64,000 bases of DNA from NCBI RefSeq assembly GCF_011290685.1, contig NZ_JAANYN010000001.1, positions 851,325 to 915,324 on the forward strand, read 5' to 3'. The translations under genes were made by a program, and so were the position numbers. Under the pieces are notes generated by a model. The model ran no database searches. It had not been told where the DNA came from and saw only the letters and a program-made list of their open reading frames with translations. The DNA is from Cyclobacterium plantarum. GTDB lineage: Bacteria; Bacteroidota; Bacteroidia; Cytophagales; Cyclobacteriaceae. This document shows, piece by piece, positions 1 to 9,031 of the stretch (the first letter of the stretch is position 1; each line of letters begins with the position of its first letter).

Positions 1-85
1 TAAAAACCCTTAACTATTGGTAAAAGAAGTTCATAGGCCTGAGCAATAAAGGGCCTATTGACCTCCATATCCTTATTTAATTTTT

Positions 86-93
86 TAACTTTG
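86..93 (+). promoter_or_regulatory. Bacteroidota -7 box upstream of hisS
   Basis: TAACTTTG matches the Bacteroidota sigma-A -7 consensus TAnnTTTG and lies 16 bp before the hisS start codon. No convincing -33 TTTG is visible at the expected spacing; a TTG at 58-60 is slightly too far upstream. Inference from consensus only. Confidence 0.45.
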
Positions 94-109
94 GGCAAAT
101 TTTATCAGC

Positions 110-1495
110 ATGAGCAAACAAAAACCAAGTATACCAAAAGGGATGAGGGACTTTGATCCTGCAGAGATGGCCCGCAGGAATTATATCTTCGACACCATCA
201 AAGAGGTATTTAAGTTGTTTGGATACCAACAATTGGAAACTCCTGCCATGGAAAACCTGTCTACCCTTACTGGTAAATATGGAGAGGAAGGCGATCAACT
301 TTTGTTTAAAGTGCTGAATAGCGGGGAATTCCTGAAAAAAGTAACAAAAGATGATTTTAATGATGGAGAACGAAATGTGCTTCCAAAAATAGCTGAAAAG
401 GGCCTGAGGTATGATCTGACAGTGCCTTTTGCCAGGTATGTGGTGATGCACCAAAATGAAATCACATATCCTTTTAAGCGTTTTCAGATGCAGCCTGTGT
501 GGCGCGCTGACCGACCCCAAAAAGGAAGGTACAGGGAGTTTTATCAGTGTGATGCAGATGTGGTAGGAACAGATAGCCTGATTTGTGAAGCCGAAATATT
601 AGTGATGATCAAACAGGTTTTTGCCAAATTTGGTCTGAAGGATTATGCCATCAAAATCAATAACCGAAAGATTCTTTCCGGAATGGCTGAGGTCATCGGA
701 GAAACGGGTAAGGAGGGCGATTTGTGCGTGGCAATTGACAAGCTGGATAAAATTGGATGGGAGAAAGTAAGCGAGGAACTTCTTCAAAGAGGTTTCTCCG
801 GGGAAGCGGTTGCTGCATTAAGCCCGGTCCTGGAAACAAACCATATAAATAATTTTGAAAGGCTACAATTTTTCAGGGAGTACCTGACTCAAAGCTCCAG
901 CGGCAGGAAAGGGCTGGAAGAAATTGAAGAAGTACTGGCATTCCTTGCCATGCTGGGAGGTAATGAAGACCATGTGGTTTTCGATCCGGTATTGGCACGG
1001 GGGCTTTCCTATTATACAGGAGCAATTTTTGAAGTCAAAGTTGGTGGGGTTCAGATAGGAGCTGTGAGTGGTGGAGGAAGGTATGATAACCTTACGGGGG
1101 TTTTCGGTCTGCCCGGCATTTCCGGCGTGGGTTTTTCCTTTGGGGTGGACAGGCTTTACGATGTTCTGGATGCTTTGGATATGTTTCCCGTACAACAAAA
1201 AGAAAGTACACAGGTAATGCTGGCTTGTTTTGGGGAGAAGGAAAGGAATAAAGGCTTGAAAATACTGGCTATGCTGAGGGAAGCAGGAATAGCCGCTGAG
1301 ATTTATCCTGATCTGGTAAAAATCAAAAAACAATTCAATTATGCGGACAAAAAGAATATACCTTTTGTAGCTATTCTGGGGGCGGAAGAATTGTCCAATG
1401 AAACGATAAGTTTAAAAAATATGAAAACGGGAAAACAAGAAACCCTTTCTGTAGAAAGGGTGATTTCTGAAGTAAAAAATCCCACAATGGAATAA
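110..1495 (+). CDS. hisS: Histidyl-tRNA synthetase
   Basis: Class II aminoacyl-tRNA synthetase that charges tRNA-His with histidine in the cytoplasm (461 aa). Visible signatures are motif 2 around residues 131-145 (RADRPQKGRYREFYQ), the histidine-binding GRYDN segment near 322 and motif 3 (GVGFSFGVDRL) near 340-350, followed by an anticodon-binding domain with KKQFNYADKK. It is somewhat longer than the E. coli enzyme, as is usual for the Bacteroidota/eukaryote-like branch. The ATG follows a TAACTTTG -7 box by 16 bp. It converges on the small gene at 1498-1791 with 2 bp between the stops, with no terminator visible between them. Confidence 0.97.
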   Translation: MSKQKPSIPKGMRDFDPAEMARRNYIFDTIKEVFKLFGYQQLETPAMENLSTLTGKYGEEGDQLLFKVLNSGEFLKKVTKDDFNDGERNVLPKIAEKGLRYDLTVPFARYVVMHQNEITYPFKRFQMQPVWRADRPQKGRYREFYQCDADVVGTDSLICEAEILVMIKQVFAKFGLKDYAIKINNRKILSGMAEVIGETGKEGDLCVAIDKLDKIGWEKVSEELLQRGFSGEAVAALSPVLETNHINNFERLQFFREYLTQSSSGRKGLEEIEEVLAFLAMLGGNEDHVVFDPVLARGLSYYTGAIFEVKVGGVQIGAVSGGGRYDNLTGVFGLPGISGVGFSFGVDRLYDVLDALDMFPVQQKESTQVMLACFGEKERNKGLKILAMLREAGIAAEIYPDLVKIKKQFNYADKKNIPFVAILGAEELSNETISLKNMKTGKQETLSVERVISEVKNPTME

Positions 1496-1497
1496 AT

Positions 1498-1791
1498 TCA
1501 GTCAATTTTGTAAATGGAGCCAATGGGAATGGTGATACCTCTTTTCAAGGATATAAACCTGTCTCCTACTGCCCAGATGGTGGTGTAAATTTTGAACGCT
1601 TGCTTATCTGCTGTTTCAAAATATATCCAAACCTTTCCCCGGGAGATGTTGCCTAAAATCTGGGACCTTTGCAAATCGAGATAACGTTGTTTGATTGATG
1701 CCTCCTCAGATAAAACATCAGCCGTTGAAAAACGGAGCCCCAATACCTGCTCCTTTTCTAAAACCATGACCTCTTTTTCGAGTGTTTCCAT
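1498..1791 (-). CDS. Conserved hypothetical protein, 97 aa
   Basis: A small soluble protein without signal peptide or membrane segment. An N-terminal charged helix (about residues 1-45) is followed by a beta-rich half (KVWIYFETADKQAFKIYTTIWAV at the centre, ending in a hydrophobic GSIYKID strand). I do not recognise a named family. It is convergent with hisS, and the AT-rich stretch upstream (1792-1960) leaves room for its own promoter. Codon use looks coding rather than a shadow of hisS, since it starts only after the hisS stop. Confidence 0.65.
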   Translation of the reverse strand: METLEKEVMVLEKEQVLGLRFSTADVLSEEASIKQRYLDLQRSQILGNISRGKVWIYFETADKQAFKIYTTIWAVGDRFISLKRGITIPIGSIYKID

Positions 1792-1947
1792 AATTCATAA
1801 AATCCAGGTGGTAAATAGTTGGGATGTATTAATATTATTACGTAATACTTAAAAATAAGGTTTAATTATGGTATTAAAATTTTATTCTTAATATAAAATA
1901 TGGTATAAGGAATTTATTTAAAAATTAAATTCCCAATCAGATTTAGA

Positions 1948-1974
1948 TTGCCAGTGCAAAAAAAATTATATTTG
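1948..1974 (+). promoter_or_regulatory. Promoter of the YbaB/EbfC gene
   Basis: A TTG at 1948-1950 and TATATTTG at 1967-1974 (exact TAnnTTTG) are separated by 16 bp, close to the Bacteroidota -33/-7 arrangement. The start codon follows at 1998. It would drive the YbaB-glycosyltransferase pair. Confidence 0.5.
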
Positions 1975-1997
1975 TATAACATTCAAACAAAATATAT

Positions 1998-2330
1998 ATG
2001 CTAGATATCATGAGTATGATGAATAAGGTCAAGGAAGCCCAGGCGAAAATCAAAGAGACCCAGGCCCAACTTGTTCATTTAAAGGCCGAGGGAGAAGTAG
2101 GAGCCGGAATGGTGAAAGTGATTGTCAATGGTGATAGAAAGGTGTTGGATATAGAAATCGACCCTTCACTGATCAATGAGAAGGACAAAGATATGATGAA
2201 GGATTTGATCGTTGGTGCTACCAATAAAGCCCTGGAAAATATCGATGTTAAAATCAAGGAAAAAATGAGCGCTGCCACGGCAGGAATGATGCCGAATATT
2301 CCGGGCATGGATTTCGGAAACATGGTCTAA
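1998..2330 (+). CDS. ybaB: YbaB/EbfC family nucleoid-associated protein
   Basis: A 110-residue DNA-binding protein of the YbaB/EbfC family, which forms dimers and coats the nucleoid. The N-terminal helix is rich in K/E/Q (MMNKVKEAQAKIKETQAQL), followed by the family beta segment around VKVIVNGDRKVLDIEIDPSL and a C-terminal helical part ending in a Met/Gly-rich tail. ATG 2010 is an alternative start (MSMMNK). The stop TAA shares its last A with the ATG of the downstream glycosyltransferase (TAATG), so the two are translationally coupled. In many other genomes this gene sits beside dnaX/recR, but not here. Confidence 0.93.
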   Translation: MLDIMSMMNKVKEAQAKIKETQAQLVHLKAEGEVGAGMVKVIVNGDRKVLDIEIDPSLINEKDKDMMKDLIVGATNKALENIDVKIKEKMSAATAGMMPNIPGMDFGNMV

Positions 2331-3340
2331 TGAAAAAAGCTGCCATTGTAATTTTGAATTTCAATGGGAAAGGTATGTTGAAAAAATACCTTCCTCAGGT
2401 ATACAATCACTCGGTTTATGAAATAATTATTGTTGACAATGGGAGTTGCGATGGTTCGGTAGATTATTTGCTAAGTCATTACCCGGAGATTAAATTGGTA
2501 CTCCTGAAAGAAAATCACGGATATAGCAAAGGCTACAACCTGGGTTTGGAGAAGTTAAAAGGGGACTACGAGTTTTATATTTTATTGAACTCTGATGTTA
2601 CCGTTGAGCCGCAATGGGACGAGAAATTGATTCAATACCTTGCGGTGCGGCCTCAGGTTGCCGTTTGCCAACCCAAAATCCTTTCTTTGGGTAGAAAGGG
2701 TTCTTTCGATTATGCCGGGGCAGCGGGAGGTTATCTGGACAGTATGGGATACCCCTTCTGCAGGGGGAGGCTGCTTCACACCCTTGAAATGGATCGGGGT
2801 CAGTATGATGAATCCACCCCGGTGGATTGGGCCTCAGGGGCATGTTTTTGTGTGAAAGCGGCCCTTTTTCATGATTTTGGAGGGTTTAATCCGCATTTTT
2901 TTTCTCATATGGAAGAAATTGATCTGTGTTGGAGGATGAGAAAGGAAGGTTTTCAAATCCATTGTTGCAGTGAAACAAAAGTTTACCATTTGGGCGGGGG
3001 GACTTTGTCTGAAGTTAATCCGTTTAAAACTTACCTCAATTTCCGGAATAGCCTTTACATGCTGTACAATAATTTGACGGTTTCAGGGTTTTTGCAGGTG
3101 ATATGGTTGAGGTTTTTATTGGACTGTGCCGCTATGATCCATCTTTTATTTACCAAGGGCTGGCCCCATGGGAAGGCTGTAGCAATGGCGTATTTGGATT
3201 TTGGAAAAAAAAGGAAGGAAATAGGGGGATTTAGAATATCCAGGACAAAAAGTTTGAAATCCGAAAAATCAAGGCAGATTTTTTCGATTATTTTCCAATA
3301 CTATTTATTTGGAAAAAGGAAATTTACACAGCTAACCTAG
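2330..3340 (+). CDS. Glycosyltransferase family 2
   Basis: A GT-A fold glycosyltransferase (336 aa) that transfers a sugar from a nucleotide-sugar donor to a surface polysaccharide, glycolipid or protein. The N-terminus has the UDP-binding VDNGSCDGS segment (D36-N37), NSD at 87-89 stands in the DxD position, and EEIDLCWRMRKEG near 194 is the typical acceptor/base motif of rhamnosyltransferase-like members. A hydrophobic stretch after about residue 240 may contact the membrane. It overlaps the YbaB stop by one base and its 3-prime end overlaps the convergent PspC-like gene by 3 bases. Donor and acceptor cannot be read from the sequence. Confidence 0.9.
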   Translation: MKKAAIVILNFNGKGMLKKYLPQVYNHSVYEIIIVDNGSCDGSVDYLLSHYPEIKLVLLKENHGYSKGYNLGLEKLKGDYEFYILLNSDVTVEPQWDEKLIQYLAVRPQVAVCQPKILSLGRKGSFDYAGAAGGYLDSMGYPFCRGRLLHTLEMDRGQYDESTPVDWASGACFCVKAALFHDFGGFNPHFFSHMEEIDLCWRMRKEGFQIHCCSETKVYHLGGGTLSEVNPFKTYLNFRNSLYMLYNNLTVSGFLQVIWLRFLLDCAAMIHLLFTKGWPHGKAVAMAYLDFGKKRKEIGGFRISRTKSLKSEKSRQIFSIIFQYYLFGKRKFTQLT

Positions 3341-3555
3341 TCAAATAAAATGGGGTTGTTCATTCTGCGAAAATATTTCCTAAGCTTCATGGTCATGGCC
3401 AAACTTACATAAATGATAATTGGTGAACCCAGAGTAATAAATGAGCTGTAAATAAAAAACAAGCGGATACTATCGATGGGGAAGTGAAGTTTTTCGCCTA
3501 ATTTTGAACAAACCCCAAAGGCCCTTTCCTGAAAGAATAATTTTATCTTTTCCAT
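3337..3555 (-). CDS. Short PspC-domain protein
   Basis: A 72-residue protein matching the PspC fold: an N-terminal amphipathic segment with FGVCSKLGEKLHFPIDSIRLFF, then one strongly hydrophobic segment (FIYSSFITLGSPIIIYVSLAM) and a basic tail. PspC proteins are inner-membrane stress factors, and single-domain versions are common in Bacteroidota. The ATG at 3555 is chosen because the family homology begins there; the longer open frame up to 3726 overlaps the divergent lipoprotein gene and has no plausible coding character. The 69-bp gap to 3625 probably holds divergent promoters. Confidence 0.8.
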   Translation of the reverse strand: MEKIKLFFQERAFGVCSKLGEKLHFPIDSIRLFFIYSSFITLGSPIIIYVSLAMTMKLRKYFRRMNNPILFD

Positions 3556-3624
3556 ATTAAATACTTGTTTAAAGTACAGAAACCATTTGAAAGAACAACA
3601 TATTGATAATAACCTGATTAACCT

Positions 3625-5169
3625 ATGATTGTTATAAAAAAAAGTGTTGCTGTAAATATAATATTTGCTGTTTTGATTTCCTATTCCTGTAATCAGGTCC
3701 AAGTTATAAAAAAACCCGATAATCAAAAAATTGAAATTCAGCCAAAAATATTAGAGCGTTTGGGAGATTCGGTTAGATTTGATTTGCTGGTCAGCCTTCC
3801 CAATACAAGTATCCGAAAAAATGAGCTTTACGAGGTTAATCTTATTTATAACTATGGTAATGAAAGCTATAAGTTTGATAAGGGTTTAATCGTCAGTGGA
3901 GACAGCCTTGATCCGCATGCTAAAGTTGAGATCAGGGGTAGGTTTAGTATGCCCTTTTCTGACGGAATGGAAAATGGGGCCTTGTATGCTACATCAGCAA
4001 TAAGTAAGGGAAGGCAGGAAATTGAAGGAAGGGCACCTGAAGAATTACTGACCCGGGGAATTGTTACTACTGCTTCTTTGGCTCAAATTGGGCAATACCG
4101 GGGTCAGGAGGAATTCCCTGTTCTGGGTGCCGAGGTTGCTTTTGACTCTCCAGAGTCAATGGGGATGCTGGCTGATGGTTGGAAAGTATTGGAAGATTTG
4201 TTGGCTGCCTATAGCAACTTGCCTTATACTGAAAAAGCTCCGTTTTTAGATGTTTTGAACGGTCCCGGAGATTGGAGCTTCAAAAAGTGGAAGATGGAAG
4301 GTTTACCACATTACATAGAAATCAACAGGGAAGTGCTAAGCAGGTTTGAAGTTGATTATGGAAAACAATATGGTAACAAGGGCATAGAGGTTTCTGAGAT
4401 CCAACGCTCCATCCTGGCGAGGAACATCCGGCAGGGGACAGTGCCGGCAGATACATTAAGTGAAAAAGGATTGGCAATTGCTGTTAGCAAAGAACCAGGC
4501 TGGGCTGAGCAGGAGGCACTCCTCAGGGCAATGGAAGAAGTGTATCCCAGTCCAATGGTATATAACAATCTGGGAGTGGTGTTTTTGAATCAGGCCAACA
4601 GGGTTACAGATACAAAGAATAAAAACCTGTTTTTGGAAAATGCCCTATTCGCTTTGAACCGCTCAAATGCTTTTTTTGAAAATCCACATGCTGTATACAA
4701 CCTGGGTTTGGTATTTTGGCTTTGGGGAGACAAATTCAGTGCATACAATAATTTCTACAGGGCATTGGCCCTGACCCGATCGGATCAACTGACGAAGAAA
4801 TACGAAGCAGCCCTGGGAGCGGTTTCCATTTTTAATGGCGATTACCGCTTGGCCGCTATTCATTTGAACAAAGCGGAAAGTAATCCTATCAACCTGTTTA
4901 ATCAGGGCCTGGCCAATTTACTGGCTAAGGATTATTACAATGCCACAGTTAAATTTGAAGAAAGCGCCATCCAAAACATGTCCAACGGTTTTCCTTTTTA
5001 TGGATTGGCCCTGGTCGCTGCCCGTAACGGGGAAGTGGAGAAATTATACGAAAATCTGGGGAAAGCCGTGGTAAGAAGTGATTTTTTGAGAAAAAGGGCT
5101 GCTGCTGATAGGGAATTTGTACAGTTTCATGAACTGCAAAAATTCAAAGATGTCCTTAGAACAAAATAA
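3625..5169 (+). CDS. TPR-containing outer lipoprotein
   Basis: A 514-residue exported lipoprotein. A hydrophobic signal is followed by the lipobox ISYSC with Cys at about 22. The middle (30-170) is beta-rich and lacks a family I can name; residues about 300-480 form several degenerate TPR helical pairs (MVYNNLGVVFLNQ, HAVYNLGLVFWLWG, NPINLFNQGLANLLAK). TPRs mediate protein-protein contacts, so an envelope scaffold role is likely but inferred. The downstream ROK gene starts 6 bp after the stop, so the two are likely co-transcribed. Confidence 0.82.
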   Translation: MIVIKKSVAVNIIFAVLISYSCNQVQVIKKPDNQKIEIQPKILERLGDSVRFDLLVSLPNTSIRKNELYEVNLIYNYGNESYKFDKGLIVSGDSLDPHAKVEIRGRFSMPFSDGMENGALYATSAISKGRQEIEGRAPEELLTRGIVTTASLAQIGQYRGQEEFPVLGAEVAFDSPESMGMLADGWKVLEDLLAAYSNLPYTEKAPFLDVLNGPGDWSFKKWKMEGLPHYIEINREVLSRFEVDYGKQYGNKGIEVSEIQRSILARNIRQGTVPADTLSEKGLAIAVSKEPGWAEQEALLRAMEEVYPSPMVYNNLGVVFLNQANRVTDTKNKNLFLENALFALNRSNAFFENPHAVYNLGLVFWLWGDKFSAYNNFYRALALTRSDQLTKKYEAALGAVSIFNGDYRLAAIHLNKAESNPINLFNQGLANLLAKDYYNATVKFEESAIQNMSNGFPFYGLALVAARNGEVEKLYENLGKAVVRSDFLRKRAAADREFVQFHELQKFKDVLRTK

Positions 5170-5175
5170 AGCAGG

Positions 5176-6033
5176 ATGAAAATGAAACAGATTGTTGGTA
5201 TAGATATTGGCGGATCCCATATCAGTGCGGGAATCCTGCAAAATGGAATGACCATTGCCGATGCAGAAGTGGCCAGGGAATCAGTGAATTCTTTAGGGAC
5301 AAAAGAAGAAATATTGGGAGCCTGGGGCCGTTGTATACAATCCCTGGGTATTTCAAAACATACCCTGCTGGGTATTGCCATGCCCGCTCCCTTTGATTAT
5401 GAAAATGGAGTTTCTCTGATTTTAGAACAAGGAAAATACCTGTCTCTATATCAGGTGAATGTGAAATTAACTCTTGCTGACAGATTAGGGCTTCCGGTGG
5501 ATAATATTGCTTTTATCAACGATGCGGCAGCTTTTTTGCAAGGTGAGGCCCATGCAGCTGGCTGGCCAAGGAATACCAACCTGATGGGCATTACGCTGGG
5601 TACAGGATTGGGTGGAGCTTTTAAGTCCGGGAAATTTGCTGAAGATGGGGCCATTTGGTCCATTCCTTTCAAAGGGGGAATAGCCGAGGATTATTTGAGT
5701 ACCTCTTTTTTTACCAAATGGGCCAAAGTGCATTTTGGAATAGAAGTGCATGGATTAAAGGACTTATTGACCAATCAGCAAACCCGGGAGGATACGCTGG
5801 CAAAACTCAGGGTATTTGCCAGCCACCTGGCGGATCTTATTTTACTGCAACAGGAAAGCCGGAAAATTGATAAGGTGATATTGGGAGGGAACATGGTGAA
5901 GGCTGCGGCCTACTTTCTTCCTGAAGTCAAAAGGATTTTGCAGGATTTCGGTTCCAGCCCCGAACTTTTAATCAGCAGGCTTGGTGAAAAAGCGGCAATG
6001 ATAGGAGCGGCAAGTATTCATAATGAAAACTGA
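5176..6033 (+). CDS. ROK-family sugar kinase
   Basis: A 285-residue ROK kinase, expected to phosphorylate a hexose or amino sugar with ATP. The N-terminal phosphate loop GIDIGGSHISAG, the catalytic Asp in FINDAAAF (D116) and the adenosine-site LGTGLGGAF are present. The usual ROK zinc motif (CxCGxxGC) after the catalytic region is absent, as in some short glucokinase-like members. It sits 6 bp after the TPR lipoprotein and upstream of the cupin and NagX/GH20 genes, which suggests glucose or N-acetylhexosamine entry into metabolism; the substrate is inferred. Confidence 0.85.
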   Translation: MKMKQIVGIDIGGSHISAGILQNGMTIADAEVARESVNSLGTKEEILGAWGRCIQSLGISKHTLLGIAMPAPFDYENGVSLILEQGKYLSLYQVNVKLTLADRLGLPVDNIAFINDAAAFLQGEAHAAGWPRNTNLMGITLGTGLGGAFKSGKFAEDGAIWSIPFKGGIAEDYLSTSFFTKWAKVHFGIEVHGLKDLLTNQQTREDTLAKLRVFASHLADLILLQQESRKIDKVILGGNMVKAAAYFLPEVKRILQDFGSSPELLISRLGEKAAMIGAASIHNEN

Positions 6034-6108
6034 AAATAAATTTATTATCTTTTGAAAATTTTATGAACCGAAAAATAATTTTCTTTTGATCGAATCATAT
6101 AATCTGCA

Positions 6109-6621
6109 ATGAAAATAGAAAAACAATTATCCAAAGAAGAGATTTTCAGCACAGTTGAAAAGTCACTGGAAGGGGAAGGTTTCAAAGTAGTCAGCAAGGA
6201 TAAAGAACGGCCATGGGGTGGTTTTTTCGTCATAGATGAAAATCAGATCAATTCCTTTAAGAAAAAGTTTTTCCCTGAAGTGGAATTGACGCCTGAACAA
6301 TTGAAAAACAAGCTAAGCCCCAAAATATTACTGGTAGGACCCGGGAAGCGCCTTTCATGGCAATACCACCATCGCAGGGCCGAAATCTGGAAATTGATCG
6401 CAGGGGAGGGAGGAATCATCAGGAGTGAAACAGATGAGGAGGGTTCTTTAAAACCCATGGAAACTGGACAGTCGGTGCGGTTGAAGCAAGGGGAAAGGCA
6501 CCGGCTGGTAGGGTTGGAAAATTGGGGCATGGTAGCAGAGATCTGGATGCATACAGATCCGCAAAACCCCTCCGATGAAAGCGATATTGTACGGGTTCAG
6601 GACGATTTCGAACGCAAATAG
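6109..6621 (+). CDS. Cupin protein related to class II mannose-6-phosphate isomerase
   Basis: A 170-residue single-domain cupin. The RPWGGF signature near residue 30 and the metal-binding HH (87-88, in YHHRRAEIW) with H131 (GERHRL) resemble the C-terminal phosphomannose isomerase domain of AlgA/ManC-type enzymes. It may isomerise or sense a sugar phosphate; the reaction is not certain. It lies between the ROK kinase and a NagX-like gene (12-bp gap), all on one strand, so a sugar-processing operon is likely. Confidence 0.75.
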   Translation: MKIEKQLSKEEIFSTVEKSLEGEGFKVVSKDKERPWGGFFVIDENQINSFKKKFFPEVELTPEQLKNKLSPKILLVGPGKRLSWQYHHRRAEIWKLIAGEGGIIRSETDEEGSLKPMETGQSVRLKQGERHRLVGLENWGMVAEIWMHTDPQNPSDESDIVRVQDDFERK

Positions 6622-6633
6622 GTACCGGAAAAA

Positions 6634-7833
6634 ATGGTTCAGGCTTCCACCCAAAAATCCCGAAACCATGCCATAGATGTTTTTCGTGCATTGACAATGA
6701 TGCTCATGATCTTTGTCAATGACCTTTGGACATTGAATGGAGTGCCTGAATGGCTGAAGCATGTGCCAGCCGGGGTGGATGGAATGGGCTTGTCTGATGT
6801 GGTTTTCCCGGCCTTTTTGTTTATTGTCGGCTTGTCTATTCCGCTGGCCATTGAAAACCGTTGGAAAAAGGGAGCCACCAACAAGGAAGTTTTGCTCCAT
6901 GTTTTGTACCGATCCGCGGCCCTTTTGATCATGGGGCTTTTCCACGTCAATTTGGAAAACTATCAGGAGGGAGCTAGCCTTTTGGCCAAACCGGTCTGGC
7001 AGATTTTCCTCACCCTTGCCTTTTTCCTGATTTGGCTGGATTATTCAAAATCCGTTAAAAGTAGTGTCAAAACAGCAGGGAAATCTCTGGGTTGGCTGAT
7101 ACTAGTCTTCCTGGCCATCGTTTATAAAGGAGGGGATTTGGCTGATCCGAAATGGATGGACATTTATTGGTGGGGTATTTTGGGGTTGATTGGCTGGGCC
7201 TATTTGATTGCATCCCTGGTGTACATGGCCAGCAAGGGGAAATTGTCCCTGGTTTGGCTGGCTTTTTTGTCTTGTCTGTTGTTCAGTTCCCTTTCCAAGT
7301 TAAACCTGCTTGAATTCCTGAGTGGGCTCAAACCTTATTTTTGGTTGATAGACGATGGAGCCACGCCGGCTTTTGCTATTTCCGGCATGCTGGTCAGCCT
7401 GTATTACAGGAGTTACTACAATGGGGGTAAGCAGGGCTTTTTCTGGGTGGTATTGGCATCCCTGTCAATTACCGGTATACTTCTGGGTATTGTAACCAGG
7501 CCGCTTTGGGGAATCCATAAAATCGGATCATCTCCCTCCTGGGTTTTGATCTGTATTGGCATTAGCATGGCTTCCTACGGCTTTTTGATTTGGCTCGTAG
7601 ATATAAAAAAACGAAAAGATTGGTTCACCTGGATAAAACCAGCAGGCACCAGTACCCTTACTTGCTATTTGTTGCCTTATATTCATTATGGGTTGTTGTC
7701 TCTCAGCGGCTGGGCGCTACCCCTGTTTGTCAGGACTGGTTTGCCTGGCTTGTTAAAATCCCTGGTATATGCCCTTGTCATTATCCTGATTACAGGACTG
7801 CTTGAGAAAAAAAATCTCCGCTTAAAAATATAA
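6634..7833 (+). CDS. NagX/DUF5009-like membrane acyltransferase (copy 1)
   Basis: A polytopic membrane protein (399 aa, roughly 10-12 hydrophobic segments) of the family related to heparan-alpha-glucosaminide N-acetyltransferase and NagX. The N-terminus has the conserved VFRALTMMLMIFVND and LSDVVFPAFLFIVGLS blocks. The conserved His just after the first segment in the family is less clear here (WLKHVPAGVDG) than in the paralogue at 9032. It may acetylate or transport amino sugars. Its position upstream of a GH20-like gene supports a role in hexosamine use. Confidence 0.8.
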   Translation: MVQASTQKSRNHAIDVFRALTMMLMIFVNDLWTLNGVPEWLKHVPAGVDGMGLSDVVFPAFLFIVGLSIPLAIENRWKKGATNKEVLLHVLYRSAALLIMGLFHVNLENYQEGASLLAKPVWQIFLTLAFFLIWLDYSKSVKSSVKTAGKSLGWLILVFLAIVYKGGDLADPKWMDIYWWGILGLIGWAYLIASLVYMASKGKLSLVWLAFLSCLLFSSLSKLNLLEFLSGLKPYFWLIDDGATPAFAISGMLVSLYYRSYYNGGKQGFFWVVLASLSITGILLGIVTRPLWGIHKIGSSPSWVLICIGISMASYGFLIWLVDIKKRKDWFTWIKPAGTSTLTCYLLPYIHYGLLSLSGWALPLFVRTGLPGLLKSLVYALVIILITGLLEKKNLRLKI

Positions 7834-7857
7834 ATCCATGTTTAACCCCTGAATGTT

Positions 7858-8991
7858 ATGAGAAATTCACCGTTAAAAACTTTGCTTTTAACCTTCCTCC
7901 TGCTCACGCTTTTTTTATTTCGGGGATGGTCGCGACAAATTCAAACCGATGACTTGCCTGTTCGTGGCTTGGCCATTGCTGCCCCCCAAAAGGAGGGAGT
8001 AGATCGGTTCGTAGATTTTATGGATAATGAACTTGCACCCAGGGGAGTGAATGTGCTGGTTTTGCGGGTAGATTACAACTATGCCTATGAAAGCCATCCG
8101 GAATTAAGAAATGAGGAAGTTTTATCCAAATCTGATGTCAGGAAAATCGTGGCAAGTGCAGCCCGGCATGGGATCAAACTTGTTCCCCAGATCAATTTGC
8201 TGGGCCACCAATCCTGGGCATCCTCCCTGGGTAATTTATTGAGAGAATACCCCGAATTTGATGAGACCCCTCATGTAGAGATTCCTGAAAATTATGAATG
8301 GCCAAATGAAGATGGTTTATACTGCAAGAGCTACTGTCCACTGCACCCGGAAGTACATGGAGTGGTATTTGATCTGGTAGATGAGATTTTAACCGTTTTT
8401 GAGGCAGATGCCTTCCATGCAGGAATGGACGAGGTTTTTTACATAGGAGATGACAAATGTCCCCGGTGCGGAGGCAGGGATAAAGCCGAATTATTTGCAG
8501 GGGAGGTTAGTAAAATCAGGAATCACCTCAACCTTCAAGGAAAAAAACTCTGGATTTGGGGGGATCGGCTGATTGATGGGAAAACCACAGGGATTGGTAT
8601 GTGGGAAGCCAGCATGAACAATACCCATAGGGCCATTGATATGATTCCCAAAGATGTGGTCATTTGTGACTGGCATTACGAAAGACCCGATCAGACCCCT
8701 GTAATGTTTGCCATGAAGGGTTTTGATGTGATCAGTTGCTCCTGGCGTAAACCCGAAGTAGGCCTAATGCAGGTAGAAGATATGCTCCGTTACAGGGCTT
8801 ACCAAACCAATGAGATGAGGGGCAGGTTCAAAGGTGTGATGCTCACAGTCTGGTCCGGTGCAGCTTCATTTTTGGATGGCCTTGAAAGTTATGAACAACT
8901 TAAAAGTGGGGAACAAGCAGAAAATGTGGAGGAGCCCTGGGTAACCTTTGTAAACCTTTTTGGTGAAAAAGTTCCGCAAGTGAAAAACTGA
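7858..8991 (+). CDS. GH20-like beta-N-acetylhexosaminidase
   Basis: A 377-residue protein with an N-terminal hydrophobic signal (TLLLTFLLLTLFLF) and a TIM-barrel resembling glycoside hydrolase family 20. The catalytic Asp-Glu dyad of the family is visible as D191-E192 in FHAGMDEVFY. A CPRCGG pair right after it (DDKCPRCGG) is typical of a Bacteroidota subgroup and could bind a metal. It is shorter than classical GH20 enzymes and lacks their N-terminal beta domain. It would release GlcNAc/GalNAc outside the cytoplasm. NagX-like genes flank it on both sides. Confidence 0.78.
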   Translation: MRNSPLKTLLLTFLLLTLFLFRGWSRQIQTDDLPVRGLAIAAPQKEGVDRFVDFMDNELAPRGVNVLVLRVDYNYAYESHPELRNEEVLSKSDVRKIVASAARHGIKLVPQINLLGHQSWASSLGNLLREYPEFDETPHVEIPENYEWPNEDGLYCKSYCPLHPEVHGVVFDLVDEILTVFEADAFHAGMDEVFYIGDDKCPRCGGRDKAELFAGEVSKIRNHLNLQGKKLWIWGDRLIDGKTTGIGMWEASMNNTHRAIDMIPKDVVICDWHYERPDQTPVMFAMKGFDVISCSWRKPEVGLMQVEDMLRYRAYQTNEMRGRFKGVMLTVWSGAASFLDGLESYEQLKSGEQAENVEEPWVTFVNLFGEKVPQVKN

Positions 8992-9031
8992 TTTTTAATG
9001 TCACCTATTTTCTATTAACACCACATTACTA